Positions 53,918-62,567 of a DNA stretch of 64,000 nucleotides are shown piece after piece (the stretch's first letter is position 1; every line of letters starts with the position of its first letter). A program made the position numbers and the translations under genes. The stretch spans positions 124,001-188,000 of the forward strand of contig NZ_NESJ01000010.1 in the NCBI RefSeq assembly GCF_003063645.1, read 5' to 3'. Source of the DNA: Limnohabitans sp. 2KL-51. GTDB taxonomy: Bacteria > Pseudomonadota > Gammaproteobacteria > Burkholderiales > Burkholderiaceae_C. The notes below the pieces were generated by a model. It searched no databases. It was not told where the DNA came from and saw nothing but the letters and a program-made list of their open reading frames with translations.

Positions 53918-54819
53918 TCGAGAACTTCAAAGGCAAAACTGCGGTGCTGACGGGTGGCGGATCAGGCTTTGGTCTGGAATGCGCCCGCATCGGCGCGAAG
54001 CTGGGCATGAACCTGGTGCTGGTGGACGTGCAGCAAGACGCGCTGGACAAAGCCGCTGCCGAGATGACGGCCCAAGGCGTTCAGGTCTTGGCCCGCAAGG
54101 TGGATGTGTCGAACGCGCAGGCCATGGAACAGTTGGCTGCTGATGTCAAAGCCCGCTTTGGCGCACCTCATTTCGTGTTCAACAACGCAGGCGTGGGGGC
54201 GGGGGGTCTGGTTTGGGAAAACTCAGTCGCCGATTGGGAATGGGTTTTGGGCGTCAACCTCTGGGGCGTGGTGCACGGCGTACGACTGTTCACGCCGATG
54301 ATGCTCGAAGCCGCCAAGGCTGATCCGAGTTACCAAGGCCATATTGTCAACACCGCCAGCATGGCCGGCTTGCTGACGCCGCCCAACATGGGCATTTACA
54401 ACGTCAGCAAACACGCGGTGGTGTCTCTGACCGAAACCCTGTACCAGGACCTTCATCTGGTGTCTGACCAGGTCAGCGCCAGCGTACTGTGCCCATACTT
54501 TGTGCCGACTGGCATCAGTCAAAGCCACCGTAATCGTCCCGCGGATCTGGCGGCAGACAAACCCACAGCCAGCCAATTGATAGGACAGGCGCAAAGTGAC
54601 AAAGCTGTTGGCAGTGGCAAGGTGTCAGCTGCCGATGTGGCCCAAAAGGTGTTTGACGCGTTGGCCAGCGACCAGTTTTATATCTACAGCCACCCTCAAG
54701 CCTTGGGCAATGTACAAAGCCGAATGGAGGCCATCGTGCAGGGTAACAACCCGCCCGACCCATTTCAGGCCAGACCAGAAGTGGGAGAGGGATTGCGTCG
54801 AGCTCTGCGGGAGAGTTGA
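53914..54819 (+). CDS. Short-chain dehydrogenase/reductase
   Basis: A 301-residue SDR with TGGGSGFG (cofactor), NNAGVGAGG, Ser in NTASMAGLL and YNVSK. Asp in LVLVDVQ after the second strand points to NAD(H) preference, in contrast to the other SDR of the operon. It is the last gene of the set, coupled to the GST gene, and converges on the small lipoprotein gene with 34 bp between. Confidence 0.92.
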   Translation: MIENFKGKTAVLTGGGSGFGLECARIGAKLGMNLVLVDVQQDALDKAAAEMTAQGVQVLARKVDVSNAQAMEQLAADVKARFGAPHFVFNNAGVGAGGLVWENSVADWEWVLGVNLWGVVHGVRLFTPMMLEAAKADPSYQGHIVNTASMAGLLTPPNMGIYNVSKHAVVSLTETLYQDLHLVSDQVSASVLCPYFVPTGISQSHRNRPADLAADKPTASQLIGQAQSDKAVGSGKVSAADVAQKVFDALASDQFYIYSHPQALGNVQSRMEAIVQGNNPPDPFQARPEVGEGLRRALRES

Positions 54820-54853
54820 AGGGCTGCTATGGCAACGCTGAGATCATGGGCGT

Positions 54854-55234
54854 TTACCGGTGATAGTGCCCTTCAAAGCAGTGCCGCAATTCATGCCCCA
54901 AGGCCACATGGCTGGTCACAAGCCCAGTGACGATGGTGCATTCCGCTTTCAAAATGTCCCAAAAGGCGCAACCTAGGGGGGGTGTCAAATAAGATTGCTC
55001 ACGGCCCATGCGTGAAGCGAACCCGCAAAAATGGGCCACATCCTCGCGCACTTCCCACGAGATGCGCACTTGGTTCATGATCCGATGGTGGGCAGGCATG
55101 ACGTTGAACGGTAGGAATTCCTGAACCGCTATCTTTTGAGTGGTTGTAGACAGGCATGCACTCAAGTTCAAGGTCAACACCCACAGGCTGAGCAATCGGA
55201 TCAAAAGACACTTCCGAAAAAATTGAAAAACCAT
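54854..55234 (-). CDS. Small putative lipoprotein with HExxHxxxGxxH motif, paralogue A
   Basis: A 126-residue protein: signal peptide with a lipobox at Cys27 (LSAC), then about 100 residues. The C-terminal end reads GHELRHCFEGHYHR, so H114, E115 and H118 form HExxH, with G122 and H125 giving HExxHxxxGxxH, one residue longer than the metzincin zinc motif. Four mature Cys (CG, GCA, EC, HCF) are shared with paralogue B. The role is unknown; a tiny zinc peptidase or a zinc-binding non-enzyme are both possible. The upstream region is AT-rich and lacks a clear Shine-Dalgarno. Confidence 0.8.
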   Translation of the reverse strand: MVFQFFRKCLLIRLLSLWVLTLNLSACLSTTTQKIAVQEFLPFNVMPAHHRIMNQVRISWEVREDVAHFCGFASRMGREQSYLTPPLGCAFWDILKAECTIVTGLVTSHVALGHELRHCFEGHYHR

Positions 55235-55369
55235 TTAAAAGTCTATTTTTTTACTAAAAATAATCCTTGAATTTTATGACTTAAAAATGCTCTCGTTGGG
55301 ATGACGTGTCTTTTGGGAACTGAATTGAGGCATCGTTCAGAGACGTCTGGGCTGAATCCTCAGATCTCG

Positions 55370-55741
55370 TCACCGGTGGAAGTTGCCTTCAAAGCAGTGT
55401 CTCAATTCGTGTCCTAATTCAACATGCGAGACTTTCTTACCGGTGATGATCACACACTCTTTGCTGGCCACGTTCCACATGGCACACGCCAGTGGAGGGG
55501 TCATCCAGGCCTGTGTGGGGCTCAATTGGGCTGCGCGACCACAGACCTCAGTCACGTTCTCGCGAACTTCCCATCGCACTTTGACGTCGTTCATCAAGCG
55601 CGCGTGCTTGGGTACCGGGACAAAGGACTCCAATTCAGACACGGGCAATGAGGGGCCCTGCGCCGAGGCGCAACCCGTCAACACCATGAGCGCAGCGGTC
55701 GAGGCCAAAATTGCCAGACAACGAAATGCGCTACCGATCAA
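55370..55741 (-). CDS. Small putative lipoprotein with HExxHxxxGxxH motif, paralogue B
   Basis: A 123-residue paralogue of the preceding protein, in tandem 135 bp upstream. Lipobox LTGC at Cys24; shared blocks RxMNxVxxxWEVRE, TPPLxCAxW, EC-I-TG and SHVxLGHELRHCFEG, with H111, E112, H115, G119 and H122. The start is a TTG at 55739-55741: the frame is closed 24 bases further upstream and the only ATG nearby lies inside the signal peptide. No family name is known to me. Confidence 0.78.
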   Translation of the reverse strand: MIGSAFRCLAILASTAALMVLTGCASAQGPSLPVSELESFVPVPKHARLMNDVKVRWEVRENVTEVCGRAAQLSPTQAWMTPPLACAMWNVASKECVIITGKKVSHVELGHELRHCFEGNFHR

Positions 55742-56088
55742 AATTTTGACAGAGTTCTTCTTTTATACTCCCGCAACCATTAAAATCATCAATAAGTGAA
55801 AGTTTACGCATTTGTTATTTAATAGTCAAATTTGTTGTTTAAATAGGCAATTATGTTGTTTTTTAGAAAATTTGAAGCAAATTCACCATTACTTTTTTTA
55901 TATCAATAATTTCGTGTTTTATGCGGCCACCATGTGGGTTCGAGGACCACAGGCCACGATGAAAAGCCTCCACTGAGTGGGATTCAAGGCCGGTACTCAG
56001 AGCCTCCAAGCGATCCGAAGCTGCCAAAGGGCTGTGGCACACTCACGCCCTTTGACCCTTGAGGTGCTCCAACAGCGCCGACTCAGAC
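55742..56088. other. AT-rich intergenic region between the lipoprotein pair and tex
   Basis: About 55790-55925 is strikingly AT-rich for this genome, with runs such as TTGTTATTTAATAG and ACTTTTTTTATATC; it holds no gene that I can support. GTATAAAAG just upstream of paralogue B (minus strand) could be its -10 region. The following 150 bp return to normal composition and show no clear promoter for tex. Confidence 0.5.
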
Positions 56089-58464
56089 ATGCAAAAAATC
56101 CTGGCCCAACTGGCCGCAGAAATCCGTATCCGCCCTGACCAGGTCAAGACCACCGTGGAATTGCTGGACGGTGGCGCCACCGTCCCTTTCATTGCCCGTT
56201 ACCGCAAAGAAGTGACCGATGGCTTGGACGACATCCAATTGCGCGAACTCGAATCCCGTCTGGGCTATCTGCGCGAACTCGAAGACCGCCGCGTCGCCGT
56301 GATCAAAAGCATCACCGAGCAGGGCAAGATGACGCCTGAGTTGCTGGCCGCCATCGACGCCGCGCCTACCAAACAAGAACTGGAAGACCTGTATTTGCCC
56401 TTTAAGCCCAAGCGCCGCACCAAGGGCATGATTGCCCGCGAGGCCGGGCTGGAGCCTTTGGCCGACAAGCTGTTTGCCGACCCCACGCTTGACCCGCACG
56501 CCGAAGCCCAAGCCTTTGTGCTGGCTGCGGGTGCCATTGAAGGCGCAGACTTCACGACCAAGGCCGCCGTGTTGGATGGCGTGCGCGATTTACTGAGCGA
56601 GCGCTGGGCCGAAGACGCGTCACTCGTGCAGTCCCTGCGTGAATGGTTGTGGAACGAAGGCCTGTTCAAAAGCAAACTGGCCGACGGCAAGGACGAGAAC
56701 AACGCCGACGTGTCCAAGTTTCGCGACTACTTTGACTACGACGAGCCCATTGGCCGTGTGCCTTCTCACCGGGCTTTGGCCGTGTTCCGTGGTCGGGCGC
56801 TGGAAATGCTGGACGCCAAGCTCATTCTTCCTGTTGAACCCGAACCGGGCAAACCCAGCATCGCCGAAGGCAAGATCGCTTTGCACTTGGGCTGGAGCCA
56901 CGCAGCCCGCCTATCCGATGACCTGATCCGCAAATGCGTGGCCTGGACTTGGCGCGTAAAACTCAGCCTGTCCACCGAGCGCGACCTGTTCACCCGTCTG
57001 CGCGAGGACGCGGAAAAAGTAGCCATCAAGGTGTTTGCGGACAACCTGCGAGACCTGCTGTTGGCCGCGCCCGCCGGCCCCCGCGTGGTCATGGGTCTGG
57101 ACCCGGGTATCCGCACCGGCGTGAAAGTGGCTGTGGTGGACGACACCGGCAAGTTGGTCGACACCGCCACGGTGTATCCGCACGAGCCTCGCAAGGACTG
57201 GGAGGGTTCGCTCTTCACCCTGGCCAAACTGTGCGAAAAGCACAACGTCAACCTGATCGCCATTGGCAACGGCACTGCCAGCCGCGAGACCGACAAACTG
57301 GCCGGTGACCTGATCAAGCAACTGGCACGTTTGCGCGATGGGGTTGAGATTCAAAAAGTGGTGGTCAGCGAAGCGGGCGCTTCGGTCTACTCGGCCAGCG
57401 AATTCGCCAGTCAAGAGATGCCCGATGTAGACGTTAGCCTGCGCGGTGCGGCCAGCATTGCCCGCCGCCTGCAAGACCCGCTATCGGAGCTGGTCAAGAT
57501 CGACCCCAAAGCCATCGGTGTGGGCCAGTACCAGCATGATGTGAACCAAAACGAGCTGGCCAAAACCTTGGATGCGGTGGTGGAAGACTGCGTGAACTCG
57601 GTGGGTGTGGACCTCAACACCGCCAGCGTGCCTTTGCTCACTCGGGTGTCGGGCCTGTCGGGCAGCGTGGCCAAGGCCGTGGTGCGCTGGCGCGATGCCA
57701 ACGGTGTGTTCAAGACACGGCAAGACCTGCTCAAAGTCACGGGTCTGGGGGCCAAAACCTTTGAACAAAGCGCAGGCTTTTTGCGCATTCGCGGCGGCGA
57801 TAACCCACTGGACATGACGGGTGTGCACCCCGAAACCTACCCAGTGGTCGAGCAAATCATTGTCAAGACCGCCAAGCCCATTCAGGAGATCATGGGCCGT
57901 TCGGACGTTTTAAAAATGCTTAAACCCGAGCTGTTTGCCAATGACAAGTTTGGTGCCATCACCATCAAAGACATCTTGGGTGAGTTGGAAAAACCCGGCC
58001 GCGATCCACGTCCCGACTTCAAAGTCGCCCGCCTGGCCGACGGCGTGGAAGACATCAAGGACCTGAGGGAAGGCATGACCTTGGAGGGCACCGTGAGCAA
58101 CGTGGCACAGTTCGGCGCGTTCATCGACTTGGGCGTTCACCAAGACGGTTTGGTCCATGTGAGCCAGCTGGCCAACAAATTCATCACCGACGCTCGCGAG
58201 GTGGTCAAGACTGGCGACATCGTCAAGGTGAAAGTGCTTGAAGTCGACGTGGCCCGCAAACGCATCAGCTTGACCATGAAGCTGGACGCTGTCCCCGCAC
58301 GGCGCGACGGACCGCGTGACAACAAGTTTGAAGGGGCAGGGCGTGACAACCGACAGCGTGGCGGTGTTGGGGGTTACACCTCGCCCCCCGCAGCCGGAGC
58401 CGCAAACGGTTCGGGCTCGGCCATGGCCAGCGCCTTTGCCAAACTGCAAGGCCTCAAAAACTAA
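56089..58464 (+). CDS. tex: Tex-family S1 RNA-binding transcription accessory protein
   Basis: A 791-residue Tex: N-terminal helical domain, the YqgF-like RNase H-fold core starting GPRVVMGLDPGIRTGVKVAVVD (in parts; about 335), helix-hairpin-helix repeats (GVDLNTASVPLLTRVSGLS, FKTRQDLLKVTGLG), and a C-terminal S1 domain (LEGTVSNVAQFGAFIDLGVHQDGLVHVSQL in parts; about 660-735). The Gly/Arg-rich tail after 740 is longer than in most homologues. It binds nucleic acid and influences transcription. The first codon is the ATG at 56089. Confidence 0.96.
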   Translation: MQKILAQLAAEIRIRPDQVKTTVELLDGGATVPFIARYRKEVTDGLDDIQLRELESRLGYLRELEDRRVAVIKSITEQGKMTPELLAAIDAAPTKQELEDLYLPFKPKRRTKGMIAREAGLEPLADKLFADPTLDPHAEAQAFVLAAGAIEGADFTTKAAVLDGVRDLLSERWAEDASLVQSLREWLWNEGLFKSKLADGKDENNADVSKFRDYFDYDEPIGRVPSHRALAVFRGRALEMLDAKLILPVEPEPGKPSIAEGKIALHLGWSHAARLSDDLIRKCVAWTWRVKLSLSTERDLFTRLREDAEKVAIKVFADNLRDLLLAAPAGPRVVMGLDPGIRTGVKVAVVDDTGKLVDTATVYPHEPRKDWEGSLFTLAKLCEKHNVNLIAIGNGTASRETDKLAGDLIKQLARLRDGVEIQKVVVSEAGASVYSASEFASQEMPDVDVSLRGAASIARRLQDPLSELVKIDPKAIGVGQYQHDVNQNELAKTLDAVVEDCVNSVGVDLNTASVPLLTRVSGLSGSVAKAVVRWRDANGVFKTRQDLLKVTGLGAKTFEQSAGFLRIRGGDNPLDMTGVHPETYPVVEQIIVKTAKPIQEIMGRSDVLKMLKPELFANDKFGAITIKDILGELEKPGRDPRPDFKVARLADGVEDIKDLREGMTLEGTVSNVAQFGAFIDLGVHQDGLVHVSQLANKFITDAREVVKTGDIVKVKVLEVDVARKRISLTMKLDAVPARRDGPRDNKFEGAGRDNRQRGGVGGYTSPPAAGAANGSGSAMASAFAKLQGLKN

Positions 58465-58469
58465 ACCCC

Positions 58470-59555
58470 ATGCAAGCCCTTCACATTCACGCAGGTCCCA
58501 AGGCGAAGGTCCACATCCGTGAACACGGACTGCGACCTGAGCATATTGGTGTCATACCGGCAGCCGCCGGCGGTCCCAAGGGGCTGATTCTTGGCCCCTT
58601 GGACCGCTTCATCTTTGGTGAGTGGCTGGCCCAAAGCCAGCAGCCAGTGGACCTGGTGGGCGCATCGATCGGCGCGTGGCGCATGGCCACCGCCTGCCTC
58701 AACGACTCGGTGACGGCATTCGAGCGGCTGGAACACGACTACATCCACCAACACTACGAGCCCTTGCCCGGCCAAAAGCGCGTGAGCGCCGAGCAGGTGA
58801 GTGAGGCCTTTGGCGAAAGCCTGCAGGCCTTTTATGGCGGGCGCATCGCTGAAGTGCTGAGCCATCCGCGTTACAAACTGCACATCGTCACTTCGCACGG
58901 GCGGCACATTTTGCGCCGCGAAAACCCGGTCACCATGCCGCTGGGCTATGCCGGTGCTTTTTTGAGCAACGCAGTGCACCGCCGCGCCCTGGGCGGCTGG
59001 CTGGAGCGGGTGGTGTTTTCAGGGCAAGGGGCAAGCTTACCTTTTGGCACGCAAGACTTTCGAACCCGCGCTGTGAACCTGAGAGAAGGCAACTTCATGC
59101 CAGCGCTGCAAGCCAGTTGCGCCATCCCTTTCGCGCTGAAAGCCGTGCACGACATCCCTGGCGCGCCTGCTGGCGCTTATTGGGACGGCGGCATCACCGA
59201 CTACCACCTGCACCTGAACTGGACCGCACCCACAAAAGGGCCTGACCGTTCCATCGTGCTCTACCCGCACTTTCAGCAAAACGTGGTGCCTGGCTGGCTG
59301 GACAAAGCGCTCAAGTGGCGGCACGGGGCAACCCCATTTTTAGACAACACCATCGTCCTGGCACCCAACCCCGAGTGGGTCAAAACCTTGCCGGGCAGCA
59401 AACTGCCTGACCGCAAAGACTTCATAACCTACGACCGCGATTTAGCGGGGCGCGTCAAGGTTTGGTCTGCGGCAGCCCTGGCCAGTCAGCAATTGGCAGA
59501 TGAGTTCAGCCATTGGTTGCAGAACCCTACCTCTTCCATGGTTCAACCCTTGTAA
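58470..59555 (+). CDS. Patatin-like phospholipase family protein
   Basis: A 361-residue patatin-fold protein. The oxyanion hole is AAAGGPKGL, the nucleophile elbow GASIGAW (Ser near 65), and the dyad Asp is in WDGGITDYH near 230. No signal peptide, so it is probably cytoplasmic or delivered by another route. It begins 5 bp after tex and is followed by the DUF1330 gene after 9 bp. Substrate unknown. Confidence 0.85.
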   Translation: MQALHIHAGPKAKVHIREHGLRPEHIGVIPAAAGGPKGLILGPLDRFIFGEWLAQSQQPVDLVGASIGAWRMATACLNDSVTAFERLEHDYIHQHYEPLPGQKRVSAEQVSEAFGESLQAFYGGRIAEVLSHPRYKLHIVTSHGRHILRRENPVTMPLGYAGAFLSNAVHRRALGGWLERVVFSGQGASLPFGTQDFRTRAVNLREGNFMPALQASCAIPFALKAVHDIPGAPAGAYWDGGITDYHLHLNWTAPTKGPDRSIVLYPHFQQNVVPGWLDKALKWRHGATPFLDNTIVLAPNPEWVKTLPGSKLPDRKDFITYDRDLAGRVKVWSAAALASQQLADEFSHWLQNPTSSMVQPL

Positions 59556-59564
59556 GGAGCGCTC

Positions 59565-59852
59565 ATGTCTCAAGCTTATGTTGTCGGTCAAATGACCGTT
59601 AGAAATCCAGACAAGTGGGCGCAATACCGGGCTCAGGTCTTGGCCACCTTGCTGCCATTTGGCGGAGAACTTGTGTTCCGGGGTGAACAGGTTCAGTCGT
59701 TTTCGGGCGTGAACCTTCACCCCGACATCGTGGTGATCCGTTTTCCTTCGTTGGGTGATGCCGAGGGCTGGCATGTGTCTGCAGCCTACCAAGCCCTGAT
59801 TCCGCTGCGCCAAGAGGCGGCTGATGTGGTTTTGACCACTTATGCGGCATAA
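59565..59852 (+). CDS. DUF1330 domain protein
   Basis: A 95-residue protein starting [22 protein letters not shown] and ending with [36 protein letters not shown] (in parts) is the DUF1330 signature. The fold is a ferredoxin-like dimeric barrel; no reaction is established. AAGGAGCGC lies seven bases before the ATG. Confidence 0.88.
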   Translation: MSQAYVVGQMTVRNPDKWAQYRAQVLATLLPFGGELVFRGEQVQSFSGVNLHPDIVVIRFPSLGDAEGWHVSAAYQALIPLRQEAADVVLTTYAA

Positions 59853-59874
59853 CCCTGATGCCAAAGCGGATAAT
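59832..59874 (+). promoter_or_regulatory. trhO promoter, leaderless layout
   Basis: GATAAT (59869-59874, in GCGGATAAT) ends six bases before the trhO ATG at 59881, leaving no leader and no Shine-Dalgarno. TTGACC (59832-59837) lies exactly 31 nt upstream, inside the end of the DUF1330 gene. The same layout occurs at aroC and map. Confidence 0.5.
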
Positions 59875-59880
59875 CACGGC

Positions 59881-60834
59881 ATGTTGACCGAACCCCTTTT
59901 TCTGACCGCCGCCCTCTACAAATTCGTCGATTTGCCCGACTTCGTCGACCTGCAAGCGCCTTTACAAGCCTGTTGCGAGGCCAACGAGGTCAAAGGCACG
60001 CTGCTGCTGGCGCACGAAGGCATCAACGGCACGATTGCCGGGCCCGAAGCAGGTATCCGCGCCGTGCTGGCGTTTTTGCACGCCGATCCGCGTCTGGCCA
60101 GCTTGCCGCACAAGGAGTCGTGGAGCCCCAAGCCACCGTTCACCCGCATGAAGGTCAAGCTCAAAAAAGAGATTGTGACCTTGCGCGTGCCCGAGTTGGA
60201 CCCGAACAAAACGGTGGGCCAGTACGTCAAACCCGCTGATTGGAACGCCTTGCTGGCCGACCCGGATGTGGTGGTCATCGACACGCGCAACGACTATGAG
60301 GTGGCCATAGGCACCTTCAAGGGCGCGGTCAACCCGAACATAAAGAACTTTGTTCAACTGCCCGCCTGGCTGGACACGCAGGAAAACCTTAAAACGGACG
60401 CGGTCAAAAAACCCAAGGTGGCCATGTTTTGCACAGGCGGTATCCGCTGCGAAAAATCCACCGCACTCATGAAAATGCGCGGTTTTGACGAGGTGTATCA
60501 CCTCGAAGGCGGCATCCTCAAGTACTTGGAAGAAATTCCGCCAGAGCAAAGCACTTGGGAAGGCGAATGCTTTGTGTTTGACGAGCGCGTGAGCGTGGGC
60601 CACGGCTTGGGGTTGGGCCACCACGATCTTTGCCGCTCGTGCCGCTGGCCCCTGAGTGAGCAGGACATGCAATCACCGCATTACGTGTTGGGCGTGAGCT
60701 GCGCCTACTGTCACGACCAACGCACGCCGGAGCAAAAAGAAAAACTGGCCGAACGCCAGCGCCAGGTCGAGCTGGCACAAGCGCGGGGCGAGTTGCATGT
60801 GGGTGCCAAGATGCCCAGCCATGACGCGCCCTGA
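59881..60834 (+). CDS. trhO: Rhodanese-related tRNA uridine 5-hydroxylase (UPF0176)
   Basis: A 317-residue protein of the YceA/TrhO family, which makes 5-hydroxyuridine at tRNA position 34 with molecular oxygen. It has the N-terminal acylphosphatase-like domain, a rhodanese domain with [19 protein letters not shown] and the active-site loop [11 protein letters not shown] (Cys184), and a C-terminal Cys-rich region ([18 protein letters not shown]) that looks zinc-binding. The start at 59881 matches the family's usual N-terminus. Confidence 0.93.
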   Translation: MLTEPLFLTAALYKFVDLPDFVDLQAPLQACCEANEVKGTLLLAHEGINGTIAGPEAGIRAVLAFLHADPRLASLPHKESWSPKPPFTRMKVKLKKEIVTLRVPELDPNKTVGQYVKPADWNALLADPDVVVIDTRNDYEVAIGTFKGAVNPNIKNFVQLPAWLDTQENLKTDAVKKPKVAMFCTGGIRCEKSTALMKMRGFDEVYHLEGGILKYLEEIPPEQSTWEGECFVFDERVSVGHGLGLGHHDLCRSCRWPLSEQDMQSPHYVLGVSCAYCHDQRTPEQKEKLAERQRQVELAQARGELHVGAKMPSHDAP

Positions 60835-60848
60835 AACCGATTCCGCTT

Positions 60849-61244
60849 ATGAGCGATTTGATTCCCTTTGTGCAAGAGCTGATGGAAGATTGGGCCCCGG
60901 TGTCAGCCCGACGGATGTTTGGCGGCCATGGCCTTTACCACGAGGGTCTTATGTTCGCCATCGTGATGGACCAGCGGCTGTATCTCAAGACCGATGAAGT
61001 CAACCGGCCAGAGTTTGAGGCGCTCGGCCTTGCGCCCTTTTCTTACGCCATGAAGGGCAAAGAGGTGGCGCTGTCCTATTGGGCTGCGCCGGATGCGATC
61101 TTTGACGAGCCCAGCGAGGCGGTGCGCTGGGCACGGTCGTCTTGGGAAGCTGCTTTGCGTGGACATTTGGCCAAGGCGCAGGCGAGATCAAAAGCCAAGG
61201 CCAAGTTGGCTGATAAAAAGGCCTCCCGATCCGGTCGTGTGTGA
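60849..61244 (+). CDS. TfoX N-terminal domain protein
   Basis: A 131-residue protein with one TfoX/Sxy N-domain: SARRMFGGHGLYHEGLMFAIV, LYLKTDEVNRPEFEALG and MSYW-like ALSYWAAPDAIFDEP. The C-terminal TfoX domain of the competence regulator is missing; instead there is a Lys/Ala/Arg-rich tail of about 25 residues that may bind nucleic acid. Role unknown. It lies 14 bp after trhO. Confidence 0.85.
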   Translation: MSDLIPFVQELMEDWAPVSARRMFGGHGLYHEGLMFAIVMDQRLYLKTDEVNRPEFEALGLAPFSYAMKGKEVALSYWAAPDAIFDEPSEAVRWARSSWEAALRGHLAKAQARSKAKAKLADKKASRSGRV

Positions 61245-61255
61245 CTTCACGCGGA

Positions 61256-62392
61256 TCACAAGCTCGAGATCAACATGTCCCGGTATTCATCGGCCGAGGC
61301 GATGCGCGGATTGGTCTTGTGGCAGTGGTCCGCCAGCGCGCCGGTGATCACGGCATCAAACAGGTTTTCGGTCACACCCATCGCGCCCAGCCCTGCAGGA
61401 AGGCCCAATCGGGCGCACATGTCCCGGATGGCGTCCGGAATGTCTGAGCCGCTTTGCAAGCCCATGGCCTGAGCCATGCGGTTCAGGCGGTTTTCTTTTT
61501 GCACCGATTCAGCCGCCGCGTTGAAGTTCACCACTGCAGGCAAAAACATGGCGTTCAATGTGCCATGGTGCAGGCGTGGATTTACACCGCCCAAACTGTG
61601 GCTGAGCGAGTGCACGCAGCCCAACCCCTTTTGGAAAGCCATGGCCCCCTGCATGCTGGCACTCATCATGTTCAGGCGTGCTTCACGGTCTTGGCCGTTG
61701 CTTGTGGCGCGCTCGATATTGGCCCAGCCCCGGGCCAGGCCATCCAGCGCGATACCGTCCGCAGGGGGGTTGAAGGGCGCGGCCATGAAGGTTTCCATGC
61801 AGTGCGCCACGGCGTCCATGCCGGTAGCAGCCGTGAGCATGGGCGGCAATCCGAAGGTCAGTTCGGGGTCGCAAATGGCGGCTTTGGGCACGATGAACCA
61901 GCTGTGAAAGCCTACTTTACGGCCGTCGTCCAGAATCAAAATTGCGCCCCGGGCCACCTCGCTGCCGGTGCCGCTGGTGGTGGGCACGGCGATGATGGGG
62001 GCCACGCGGTCGGTGATCTTGAGCGAGCCGCCTTCTATTGTTGCGTAGGTTTTCAGTGGGCCTTCGTGGCTGACGGCAATCGCAACGCCTTTTGCGCAAT
62101 CGATCGCCGAACCTCCACCGACCGCAATCAGACCGTCACAGCCATGCTGTTGGTACATGGCCGATGCAGCGCGCACGGCAGCTTCATTGGGGTTGGAGGG
62201 GGTTTGGTCAAACACGGTGACGGGCAAGCCGGGCAGCGCGTCCAGTGCTTTTTGCAGCACGCCAGCGGCTTTGACGCCCGCATCGGTCACGATCAGCGGT
62301 TTGCGGATGCCCACGCGCTCGCATTCGGCCTGCAGCAGCTTGACGGCGCCAAAGTCGATCTGGATCTGGGTGACGTAATTGATGAAAGACAT
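61256..62392 (-). CDS. Iron-containing alcohol dehydrogenase
   Basis: A 378-residue group III alcohol dehydrogenase. NAD-binding GGGSAID(C)AKG, PTTSGTGSEVAR, and metal ligands in TGMDAVAHCMETF, HSLSHSLGG and LHHGTLNAM are all present. The subfamily resembles 4-hydroxybutyrate/1,3-propanediol-type enzymes, but substrate specificity cannot be read. The ATG at 62390-62392 is preceded by GGAG. Convergent with the TfoX gene with 11 bp between stops. Confidence 0.93.
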   Translation of the reverse strand: MSFINYVTQIQIDFGAVKLLQAECERVGIRKPLIVTDAGVKAAGVLQKALDALPGLPVTVFDQTPSNPNEAAVRAASAMYQQHGCDGLIAVGGGSAIDCAKGVAIAVSHEGPLKTYATIEGGSLKITDRVAPIIAVPTTSGTGSEVARGAILILDDGRKVGFHSWFIVPKAAICDPELTFGLPPMLTAATGMDAVAHCMETFMAAPFNPPADGIALDGLARGWANIERATSNGQDREARLNMMSASMQGAMAFQKGLGCVHSLSHSLGGVNPRLHHGTLNAMFLPAVVNFNAAAESVQKENRLNRMAQAMGLQSGSDIPDAIRDMCARLGLPAGLGAMGVTENLFDAVITGALADHCHKTNPRIASADEYRDMLISSL

Positions 62393-62567
62393 GCGAAAAC
62401 TCCAATCAGAGGGCCCGGTTCGGAAGTGACAGAACAGCGTGGCGGGGCGTTGTACGATGAAAGCCCATTTTGATGCAGGAAGGCGCTGGAGCCTCGCCGG
62501 GTCTGTCACCCTTGTTCGCTTATGCCCCTGCCGCCCAGCCCTGATGGCTTCAATAACCCTCACACAC

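Noticed and set aside
55925..55960. tRNA-like T-arm (GTGGGTTCGAGGACCAC)
   Set aside because: Only four of five stem pairs form and no acceptor, D or anticodon arm fits around it.
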